DNA from: an uncultured Bdellovibrio sp.
GTDB lineage: Bacteria; Bdellovibrionota; Bdellovibrionia; Bdellovibrionales; Bdellovibrionaceae
DNA: 6,758 nucleotides
Assembly (NCBI GenBank): GCA_946480995.1
Contig: CAMLMF010000139.1
Location: 1 to 6,758 of the forward strand
Reading direction: 5' to 3'
Shown piece after piece: positions 1 to 5,960 of this stretch. The translations under genes were made by a program, and so were the position numbers. The notes under the pieces are model-generated. The model searched no databases, was not told where the DNA came from, and saw nothing but the letters and a program-made list of their open reading frames with translations. Within the stretch, counting starts at the first letter, position 1, and each line of letters opens with the position of its first letter.

Positions 1-1
1 A

Positions 2-1432
2 ATCAAATTCCGCATTGGCCGGTTGTACTATCAAAGCAATCACTTTGATGAAGCTGCAAAGTACTTCCGTGAAATCGTGCAACAGTATCCAAGTACAAAG
101 TATGCGGAATACTCTGCAAATCTTCTTTTGGATATTTACAACTTAAGAAAAGACTATGCGGGCTTAGAAAAAGCCGGTTCAGAGCTTTTGGCAGTGCCTT
201 CGATTGCCTCTTCGAAAGCGGGTTCGGACATTCGCGGCGTCTTGGAAAAGTCGTCTTTCAAACGTGGTCAAGACTTAGAGATCGAAAAGAAGTACGGCGA
301 AAGTGCGCAAGTGTTCGAATCATTTGCAAAACAAAATCCGACTTCGAACTTAGCCGTTACGGCCATGTTTAATGCCGGCGTGAACTTTGAAAGAGCCGGT
401 GTGAATGCGTCGGCAATTCAAGCTTATCAAAGTGTTCTGGGATCGAAAGATGCATCGGCTGAAAAGCTAAAGCCGAAGGCGCGTCGATTGTTGGCAAAAC
501 AGTATCAGGACTCCGCGCAGTTTGAAGAAGCCGCGAAGCTTTACAAGCAAGCTGCGGATGAAAGCCCGAACGATCCTTTAACTCCAAATATGATTTACAA
601 CTCTGCGGTTCTTTATGAAGCCTTGGGTAAATCGGATGAAGCGATTCGCTCGTATACAGCTTTCACCAAAGTGAATAAGAAGCACTCGGATAACATTGAA
701 GCCGTTTACAGCATGGCGCAAATCCATCGTAAAGCGGGGCAAAACGGGGCTGCGATTGCACGCTATACTGAATATGTCGATGGTGGTGGCAGCGACCGCG
801 AAAAAGTGGTGGAAAGTGCTTACTGGGTCAGCGAACTTTACGGCCGTCAAAAAGCGGTAACGAAATCAAAAGAGTGGGCTGATAAAACTTTGGCGATTCA
901 AAAGCGTTTTGCTCCTAATAAGAAAGGCATTGGTGCTTCTTACGCAGCGAAAATCCGCTTGGCTGAAACCATGCTGACGTTCCGAGAAATGCGTGGAGTG
1001 ACGTTCCCGTCTGATCCTTCGCGACAAAAGGCCGCGGCGGATAAGAAAATCGGATTGTTGACTCGTTTGGCGAGCGAACTGGGTGATGTGATTAAGTATG
1101 ACAGTGCCGAAGAAATCGTCAGCGCTTTGAGTGTCTTAGGGGAAGCAAACTTGAACATGGCGCAGACCATTTTAAATGCGCCGTTGCCGGGGGGCTTGAA
1201 TGCTGAAGAAACGAAGCAGTACAAAGCGGGCGTAGAAAAATTCGCAGAACCCTTCTTGGGCAAGGCTCGTGATGGCTTTAAATTGGCTGTCGAACGTGGC
1301 TGGGAGCTTGAGGTTTATAATGATGGATTTAAAACAGCTTACGAATACATGAGCAAGCAAGATCCAAAAACTTATTATAACGGTGGCGAAGTGGGTGCGG
1401 ATATCCGCTTAGTGAATTGGATGGGTCAATAA
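2..1432 (+). CDS. gltD: TPR-repeat gliding-machinery protein, GltD/AgmU-like (5' truncated by window edge)
   Basis: The reading frame is open to the left edge: the codons at 2-22 read IKFRIGR and run straight into LYYQSNHFDEAAKYF, a typical TPR helix pair. The TTG at 23 is therefore an internal Leu codon, and at least 476 residues of a longer protein are present. The first ~300 residues hold several degenerate TPR-like units, for example around FDEAAKYFREIVQQYP, FEEAAKLYKQAADESP, SDEAIRSYTAFTKVN and GAAIARYTEYV. The last ~170 residues are helical and not obviously TPR, with the stretch LNMAQTILNAPLPGGLNAEE. TPR arrays are protein-interaction scaffolds. In the M. xanthus Glt system, GltD/AgmU is a large TPR protein encoded next to a TPR lipoprotein, as here. 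The stop overlaps the next start (TAATG), indicating translational coupling. The TPR call is firm; the GltD name rests on gene order and the C-terminal region, and the N-terminus and signal sequence cannot be seen. Confidence 0.75.
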   Translation: MKFRIGRLYYQSNHFDEAAKYFREIVQQYPSTKYAEYSANLLLDIYNLRKDYAGLEKAGSELLAVPSIASSKAGSDIRGVLEKSSFKRGQDLEIEKKYGESAQVFESFAKQNPTSNLAVTAMFNAGVNFERAGVNASAIQAYQSVLGSKDASAEKLKPKARRLLAKQYQDSAQFEEAAKLYKQAADESPNDPLTPNMIYNSAVLYEALGKSDEAIRSYTAFTKVNKKHSDNIEAVYSMAQIHRKAGQNGAAIARYTEYVDGGGSDREKVVESAYWVSELYGRQKAVTKSKEWADKTLAIQKRFAPNKKGIGASYAAKIRLAETMLTFREMRGVTFPSDPSRQKAAADKKIGLLTRLASELGDVIKYDSAEEIVSALSVLGEANLNMAQTILNAPLPGGLNAEETKQYKAGVEKFAEPFLGKARDGFKLAVERGWELEVYNDGFKTAYEYMSKQDPKTYYNGGEVGADIRLVNWMGQ

Positions 1433-2295
1433 TGAAAAAGATTATTGTTTTAGTCGCATTACTTGGATTGGCGGCATGTTCGTCAAAAGGTCCCGTGAAA
1501 GAAACAGCCGAAGCACCAGCTTCTGAATCTTCTGTGACAGAGGCTCCTGTGGTGATTAAAGAAAGCGCGTCGGCTCCCTCGGCGCGTGAAGAAGTCCCAG
1601 ACCGCCCACCAGAAAGACCTGTGGCACCTTCGCAGTACGCAGCTTTAAATGAGGCGATAAAGGCGCAAAGCGACGATCGTATCTATCAAGCAGCAACGCA
1701 CATCCTGACGCAAACTCCGAACGATGCGCGGGCTTTAAATGCGTTGGCGATGTACCACTATAAACGCGGTCGCTTTGATTTATCTCGTTATCTTTTGCGC
1801 AAGGCGATTTCCGCAAGCCCTAAAATGGCAGAACTTCATTCCAACTTAGGAACTGTGCAGTTAGCACAGAATGAAAAGCGTGATGCCATCAAGTCGTATC
1901 GTCGCGCTTTAGAAATCAATAGTGATGAGCCCGTTGCTGCTGCGAACTTAGGTTCGATCTACGTGCAAGAGCGTGACTTTAGCAAAGCGCAGATCGTTCT
2001 GGAAGTGGCCTATCGTCGTGGCGTGCGCGATCCGCGAGTATTAAACAACTATGCGATCGCACTTACTTCAGCGCAAAAATACGATAAAGCAGAAGAATTG
2101 TACAAAACGATTTTGAAAGATGGCTCCAACAACCGTGAAGCATTATTTAATTATGCAACATTGTTGGTGGATAATATGGGCAAATACCAGGACGGACTAG
2201 ACGTTATTAATAGACTAAAGTTTGTAGGTGGACCCGGAGATACACGCAATAGAATTATTGCTTTGGAAAATAAGGCGAAAGCTGGTTTAAAATAG
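1432..2295 (+). CDS. gltE: TPR-containing envelope lipoprotein, GltE/AglT-like
   Basis: The product has 287 residues. It starts MKKIIVLVALLGLAACSSKG, a textbook lipoprotein signal with lipobox L13-A14-A15-C16. Ser at +2 and no Asp suggest outer-membrane sorting if the E. coli rule holds here. ATG 1432 is chosen because it places the basic MKK start directly before the hydrophobic core; an upstream in-frame TTG at 1417 would add five useless residues. Residues ~17-65 form an acidic, Pro/Glu/Ser-rich tether (PDRPPERPVAP). About five TPR units follow from ~70 to 266, including ALNALAMYHYKRGRFDLSRYL (from ~101), AELHSNLGTVQLAQNEKRDA (from 133) and LNNYAIALTSAQKYDKAEEL. The start overlaps the preceding stop by one base, and the modest GGATGGG at 1419-1425 could serve as its ribosome site. 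In M. xanthus, GltE/AglT is a TPR protein of the periplasmic/outer-membrane gliding complex. A PilF-like pilotin is an alternative, but the neighbours argue against it. Confidence 0.85.
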   Translation: MKKIIVLVALLGLAACSSKGPVKETAEAPASESSVTEAPVVIKESASAPSAREEVPDRPPERPVAPSQYAALNEAIKAQSDDRIYQAATHILTQTPNDARALNALAMYHYKRGRFDLSRYLLRKAISASPKMAELHSNLGTVQLAQNEKRDAIKSYRRALEINSDEPVAAANLGSIYVQERDFSKAQIVLEVAYRRGVRDPRVLNNYAIALTSAQKYDKAEELYKTILKDGSNNREALFNYATLLVDNMGKYQDGLDVINRLKFVGGPGDTRNRIIALENKAKAGLK

Positions 2296-2299
2296 AGTG

Positions 2300-2306
2300 A
2301 AGGTGG
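2300..2306 (+). promoter_or_regulatory. Ribosome binding site AAGGTGG that decides the start of the small secreted gene
   Basis: AAGGTGG ends 5 nt before ATG 2312. An in-frame GTG lies at 2297, but the site falls inside the codons that follow it, so it can only serve ATG 2312. The ATG start also gives a cleaner signal peptide (MSKILKLL). Confidence 0.7.
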
Positions 2307-2311
2307 AAAAG

Positions 2312-2620
2312 ATGTCGAAAATCCTCAAATTGTTGACGGTCCTATTTGTGTTGATTTGTGCGTTTGATTTTGCAAATGCGCAGTCAGCCAATAGCACGTC
2401 GACGACAACCACGACGACTACAACTGCAAAAAAAGAACGAAAAGCCAAGTTGAACTTCGAAGATGAGCTTATTGAAGGTTCCACGCAAAAGCCGGATCTT
2501 TTCTATTTGTTTCAGAAAAAGAACTTCAACTATAAAAGATTGATTAAGCTTAGAGAAAATTTTTTACCCGAGATGAGACGAACAACAGAAGATATACAGC
2601 GGGTCCGGGGTGGTAATTGA
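2312..2620 (+). CDS. Small secreted protein with octa-threonine tract, in the gltF position
   Basis: The predicted preprotein has 102 residues. Residues 1-23 form a Sec signal peptide (basic MSKILK, hydrophobic LLTVLFVLICAF) with an A21-N22-A23 cleavage site before Q24, so the mature form of ~79 residues should be periplasmic or exported. Its N-terminus is low complexity (SANSTS followed by eight Thr at 31-38) and then strongly basic (AKKERKAK). The conserved-looking core starts LNFEDELIEGSTQKPDLFYL and ends in a helical, Arg-rich tail (LPEMRRTTEDIQRVRGG). The E-I/L-x-G-x-x-x-K-P-D/E pattern reminds me of small proteins encoded beside FHA/AgmX-type transducers in myxobacteria, but that is memory, not a search result. 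It sits between the TPR lipoprotein and the FHA-TonB gene, exactly where gltF would be in a gltD-E-F-G order. Function is unknown; a connector between the transducer and outer-membrane partners is an inference. The stop overlaps the next start by four bases (TTGA). Confidence 0.75.
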   Translation: MSKILKLLTVLFVLICAFDFANAQSANSTSTTTTTTTTAKKERKAKLNFEDELIEGSTQKPDLFYLFQKKNFNYKRLIKLRENFLPEMRRTTEDIQRVRGGN

Positions 2621-4758
2621 GATCGCCGTTAATACTAAGAATTTTTGAAAATAATCAGCTCGTAGGTGTTAAGCAGTTCGATCAAGATCAGATCGTGATT
2701 GGTCACAATGCGGAAGTGCATCTGGATTTAGCTTCAGATCAAGTTTCGCCCATTCACTGTTTGATCGAGCTTCGTGACAATGGTTACTACATCTGTGATC
2801 TCGGCTCTTCATCAGGAACCTTCAAAAATGGTCAGGCCATTTTGGATGAGGCTTTAACTTCTGGCGACGACATTGAAATTGGTCCATACAAGATCTCTTT
2901 CTTTATCGGTGTGCCGAAACCAAAAGCTGTGCCGAACACGACGGGTGTTGCTCCAGTAGCGCAAACTCCGACGCCTCCTCCTCCGCAACGTCCTGCGGCT
3001 GTGCCAGACTTTAAAAAGCCTGAGCCAGCAACAATGCCGCCAGCAGCCGTGGTTAAAACGGAAGAAGTTAAAGTCGCAACGCCAATCCCAGTTATGGTTC
3101 CGCCACCAGAGGTTCTTCGCGCTGATGAAAAGCCGGTGATTGCGTCGATGCCGGTGCGCCCGGAAATTCGTAAAGGTCGCAGCAGCTATAAAAAAGAAAA
3201 GAAGACAAAAACTTTTGCTCCGCCAAGTGATATTAAAGACCTGCGTTCGTACTTAAAACCAGGTAAAGGCACAACGCTGGAAGTGATCGTTGCTTGGAAA
3301 GAGCGTGTGATCAACACGTACCACTTCCGCGGGACCAAGCCAATTCGCGTGAACTCGGGCGAACGACAAATTGCGTTGCCAAACGGTTTAGCGCCGAAGA
3401 ATTTTCCTTTGATTGATTTGGCCAATGGTGTTCGGGTCAATGCGACGATGGATATGACCGTTGAAATGGTTTCTTCTGCAGGCCTGCAGCCAGTGGATGA
3501 CTTGGCTCGCAACGGTAAAGCCCAAAAAACTGGCCACGGCTACAGTGTTCGCTTGGAACAAAACGAAATGGTTTGTATTTCGTTACCGGGTGGTTACTTA
3601 AATATTTATATTCGCTTTGTGGCGCAGCCTCCGGTTGTGCCGATGTTACCTCCTTTGATGTTGTCTGGTTCAGAGATGACGGGTGTGGTGATGTCCATCG
3701 TATTGGTGGGCTTGCTTGCGCTTTATATCTCGGCGACGACACCAAAAGATGGTGAAGGAGATAAGCAGGAAGAAGTGCAGCGTATTGCGCAGGTGGTATT
3801 TAATAAGCCACCTCCGCCAGCACCTCCGGTTCCGACACCTCCACCTCCGGTGCCGCCTCCGCCACAGCCTGTGGCGACGCCAACTCCGCCTCCTCCAGCT
3901 CCGAAAAAAGTGGTGGTTGCAGATCAAGCTAAGGAAGCACAGAAAAAAGGTCCAAGCGTACAAAAAGCGCAGCCTGCTCAAGTAGCAGCGCGTGCGAATG
4001 AAGTGGCGCCAAAACCAAATGCTCAAGATCGTACTAAAAAATTCACGTCCACTCGTCAGGGTGGTGCGATGAAGACCGGTCAAACCGAAGGTGCCAACGC
4101 ACAATCTTCGAATAAAGATTTGTCGAAAGTCGGATTGTTCAGTGCCTTCGGTGGCGGTGGCAATCGCGCTAACATCGACAAAGCTTACAGCGGCTCGGGC
4201 GAAGTTTTAGGTATGGCGGACAAAGCGACCGGAACTTCGGGTTCAAATGAAGACCGTGGCGGTAACGACATCGGTTCGAAATTTAAAGACGCTGGGGCCG
4301 GTGGTAAAGGGACTGCGACCCAAGGGATCGCTGGCATCGGAACCAAAGGTCGTGGGTCAGGTCAATCAGCTTACGGCGCGGCAGACGGTTTTGGCAGCAA
4401 AACGACAGTCGCGGTTGAAGGCGGTGGTTTTGAAGAGTCTTTCGATGGAACCATCGACAAAGAAGCCATTCGTCGTGTGATTCGCGCCAAGAAGCATGAA
4501 TTGCAAAGTTGCTACGAACGAGCTTTGAATACCTTAGAAAAAGGAACAAAGCTTGAAGGTAAAATTATCCTTTCGTGGGAAATTATTGATCGAGGACAAG
4601 CGCGCAACGTGAAGGTGAAAAGTTCAACCGTGGGTAATTCGAAGGTTGAAAACTGTATCCGTGATCGTTTAGCAAGCTGGACATTCCCAGAACCACCAAC
4701 GGGATTGGTTGCCGAAGTGCAGGCTTACCCGTTTGTTCTGAATCCAGCAGGAAATTAG
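2617..4758 (+). CDS. gltG: FHA-domain TonB-like inner-membrane transducer with AgmX/PglI-type C-terminal domain, GltG-like
   Basis: The product has 713 residues. Order: FHA domain at ~5-96 (G29, S44, H47, DLGSSSGTFKNG at 61-72); Pro/Ala/Val-rich linker at ~97-200; a beta-rich domain at ~208-338 (LEVIVAWKERVINTYHF onward); one membrane span at ~354-373 (MTGVVMSIVLVGLLALYISA); a proline-rich arm at 398-429; a Lys/Gln/Ala-rich stretch; a Gly-rich stretch at ~505-587 (FSAFGGGGN, GIAGIGTKGRG); and the C-terminal domain at ~609-713, with IDKEAIRRVIRAKKHELQSC, CYERAL and WTFPEP, the hallmark of the AgmX/PglI C-terminal family. The expected topology is N-in: FHA in the cytoplasm, arm and tail in the periplasm, like TonB. 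In M. xanthus, GltG has this architecture and is thought to couple the AglRQS motor to the outer complex. TTG 2617 is chosen because a TAA stop lies in frame directly before it (2614-2616) and no later start precedes the FHA core. The FHA phosphate-binding Arg is replaced (see findings). GltJ/AgmX is less likely, since that protein carries zinc-ribbon and GYF domains instead of FHA. Confidence 0.9.
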   Translation: MRSPLILRIFENNQLVGVKQFDQDQIVIGHNAEVHLDLASDQVSPIHCLIELRDNGYYICDLGSSSGTFKNGQAILDEALTSGDDIEIGPYKISFFIGVPKPKAVPNTTGVAPVAQTPTPPPPQRPAAVPDFKKPEPATMPPAAVVKTEEVKVATPIPVMVPPPEVLRADEKPVIASMPVRPEIRKGRSSYKKEKKTKTFAPPSDIKDLRSYLKPGKGTTLEVIVAWKERVINTYHFRGTKPIRVNSGERQIALPNGLAPKNFPLIDLANGVRVNATMDMTVEMVSSAGLQPVDDLARNGKAQKTGHGYSVRLEQNEMVCISLPGGYLNIYIRFVAQPPVVPMLPPLMLSGSEMTGVVMSIVLVGLLALYISATTPKDGEGDKQEEVQRIAQVVFNKPPPPAPPVPTPPPPVPPPPQPVATPTPPPPAPKKVVVADQAKEAQKKGPSVQKAQPAQVAARANEVAPKPNAQDRTKKFTSTRQGGAMKTGQTEGANAQSSNKDLSKVGLFSAFGGGGNRANIDKAYSGSGEVLGMADKATGTSGSNEDRGGNDIGSKFKDAGAGGKGTATQGIAGIGTKGRGSGQSAYGAADGFGSKTTVAVEGGGFEESFDGTIDKEAIRRVIRAKKHELQSCYERALNTLEKGTKLEGKIILSWEIIDRGQARNVKVKSSTVGNSKVENCIRDRLASWTFPEPPTGLVAEVQAYPFVLNPAGN
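3808..3903 (+). repeat. Proline-rich coding tract (TonB-like periplasmic arm)
   Basis: Codons 398-429 of the FHA-TonB protein are mainly CCT/CCG/CCA, giving runs such as KPPPPAPP and TPPPPVPPPPQP. The tract starts about 25 residues after the membrane span, the place of the extended Pro-rich region of TonB that reaches across the periplasm. Codons are mixed, so this is a protein-level repeat rather than a simple DNA repeat. A shorter Pro tract (TPTPPPPQRP) is encoded near 2970 in the cytoplasmic linker. Confidence 0.8.
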
Positions 4759-4779
4759 TTTTTTTAAATAAAGTTTTTT

Positions 4780-4786
4780 AAGGAGG
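4780..4786 (+). promoter_or_regulatory. Consensus ribosome binding site AAGGAGG for the TolQ-like gene
   Basis: A full AAGGAGG lies 6 nt before the GTG start at 4793, inside a 34-nt T/A-rich gap. It is the best ribosome site in the window. It fixes the GTG start and is consistent with independent, high-level translation of the motor channel subunit. Confidence 0.85.
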
Positions 4787-4792
4787 AATTCC

Positions 4793-5458
4793 GTGAACCC
4801 AACAGCAGCAGTAGACAACATGAATGTAATCCAGCGAGCATTCGCAGAGGGCGGTTTCGTAATGTACGTGATCGCGGTCATCGCGATTTTAGCTCTTTTC
4901 CTAATCGTAGAAAGAATGATGAAATTCAAAAATCTTTCTGTCGATAAAAAGGAATTCACCGATCAAATTTTCAGAATGGTTGTTGCTGGTGATTTGCGCC
5001 AAGCCATCAGTTACTGTGATGCACGTCCAGCTCCGCTGACGAACACAGTGAAAGCAGGCTTAGTTCAAGCAATGAACAAACGCCCTGACGAAGAAGTACA
5101 AGTGGCGATGGATGCAGCAGTGATGCGCGAAATGCCAAAAGTAGAAGGTTGGACTTCTTTCTTGGCAGTGTTTGGTAACGTTGCGGTTCTTGCCGGTCTT
5201 TTGGGAACGATCATTGGTATGATCGGTTCATTCCGCGCGGTGGCAGCAGCCGATCCAGCGACAAAAGCTTTGGAGCTTTCAAAAGGTATCTCGCATGCCT
5301 TGAATTGTACGGCGTTCGGTCTTTTCGTCGCGATTGTTTCGATTGTCGCTTACGGATTGTTCCAACATCGTATTCAAAAAACTGAAAATGAAGTTATCGA
5401 AACAAGCATGAGTCTTTTGAATCTCGTCGTAGCTAACAGAGAAAAAATTAAAGACTAA
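4793..5458 (+). CDS. aglR: TolQ/ExbB/MotA-family proton-channel subunit, AglR-like
   Basis: The product has 221 residues with three membrane spans: ~21-39 (GFVMYVIAVIAILALFLIV), ~122-146 and ~169-190. The family core is clear. Span 2 has AGLLGTIIGMIGSF, with the channel threonine at T139. Span 3 has GISHALNCTAFGLFVAI, with the polar T173 that faces the ion path in ExbB/TolQ. A cytoplasmic domain lies between spans 1 and 2, as in the family, and the length is normal (TolQ ~230). In ExbB/TolQ, five such subunits surround a dimer of ExbD/TolR and use proton flow to drive rotation or force. Placed before two ExbD/TolR genes and after a GltG-like transducer, it best matches AglR of the gliding motor rather than TolQ (no TolA, TolB or Pal seen) or ExbB. 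Odd feature: span 3 reads VAIVSIVAYGLF where most relatives have a proline and often an asparagine (VAIPA...YN). The GTG start is supported by the AAGGAGG site. Confidence 0.9.
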   Translation: MNPTAAVDNMNVIQRAFAEGGFVMYVIAVIAILALFLIVERMMKFKNLSVDKKEFTDQIFRMVVAGDLRQAISYCDARPAPLTNTVKAGLVQAMNKRPDEEVQVAMDAAVMREMPKVEGWTSFLAVFGNVAVLAGLLGTIIGMIGSFRAVAAADPATKALELSKGISHALNCTAFGLFVAIVSIVAYGLFQHRIQKTENEVIETSMSLLNLVVANREKIKD

Positions 5459-5483
5459 CGGTTAGATAGGTTTAGGGGTTTCT

Positions 5484-5960
5484 ATGGCTCACATAGATAG
5501 TGGCGGTTCTGGCGGCAGACAAAGAAGTATCGAGTTGAATCTCGTGCCTTTCATCGACTTGATGAGCGTGCTTATCACGTTCTTGTTGATCACGGCTGTC
5601 TGGACCCAAGTTTCTATGATCCAAATTGGCAGTTCTCTATATGGGAAGAAGTCGGAATCACAACCGGCTCCGACACCTCCACCTAATGCCGACGTGGTAT
5701 TGAAAGTGGATGTGAAAGAGGGTGGCTATGTTTTAACTGTTGGGAGACAAGTCATAAGTCTTCCTATGGTGAACCAACAATTTGATGATGCGGGCCTGGT
5801 TGCACAATTGCAGCGTGTGAAGCAGCTTTATCCAGAAAAAGTCGATGCGATCGTCAGTGTCGCCGACATCGTTCCTTATGAACAACTTATCAAAGCAATG
5901 GATAACTGCTTAACCGCAGGATTTTCAGCGATCTCCGTTGCGACGGGAGGGCCGAACTAA
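5484..5960 (+). CDS. aglQ: TolR/ExbD-family motor subunit 1, AglQ-like
   Basis: The product has 158 residues: a short Gly/Ser-rich cytoplasmic N-terminus (residues 1-15), one membrane span at ~20-40 (LVPFIDLMSVLITFLLITAV), a short Pro-rich periplasmic linker (PAPTPPPN, ~62-69) and a C-terminal ExbD/TolR fold (YVLTVGRQVISLP ... DAIVSVADIVPYEQLIKAMD). Asp25, inside V-P-F-I-D, is the invariant proton-carrying aspartate of the family and corresponds in position to the essential D28 reported for M. xanthus AglQ. ATG 5484 follows AGGGG at 5474-5478, and the protein is close to the usual ExbD/TolR length of about 140. The gap from the channel gene is 25 nt, and the stop overlaps the next start (TAATG). 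Which of the two ExbD-like genes is AglQ and which AglS is inferred from order only. Confidence 0.88.
   Translation: MAHIDSGGSGGRQRSIELNLVPFIDLMSVLITFLLITAVWTQVSMIQIGSSLYGKKSESQPAPTPPPNADVVLKVDVKEGGYVLTVGRQVISLPMVNQQFDDAGLVAQLQRVKQLYPEKVDAIVSVADIVPYEQLIKAMDNCLTAGFSAISVATGGPN

Noticed and set aside
23..25. TTG at 23 as the start of the first gene
   Set aside because: The frame continues upstream to the window edge with TPR-like sequence (FRIGR before LYYQSN), so it is an internal leucine codon.
1417..1431. Upstream TTG start for the lipoprotein
   Set aside because: It would add MDGSI before the basic MKK of a perfect lipoprotein signal; ATG 1432 in the TAATG overlap is far better.
2401..2430. 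Threonine tract as a phase-variable DNA microsatellite
   Set aside because: The codons are mixed ACG/ACA/ACC/ACT, without a uniform repeat unit long enough for slippage.
3716..3985. Plus-strand open frame rich in Arg/His/Leu
   Set aside because: It is an out-of-frame reading of the CCN-rich tract inside the FHA-TonB gene, so a compositional artefact.
3670..4104. Long minus-strand open frame rich in Arg/Trp/His
   Set aside because: It is the antisense shadow of the proline-rich and Gln/Ala/Lys-rich coding region; composition is unnatural and there is no ribosome site or domain.
4741..4765. Intrinsic terminator after the FHA-TonB gene (seven T after the stop)
   Set aside because: Upstream pairing is only three to four base pairs (CTG/CAG), and the next gene has a strong ribosome site and related function.
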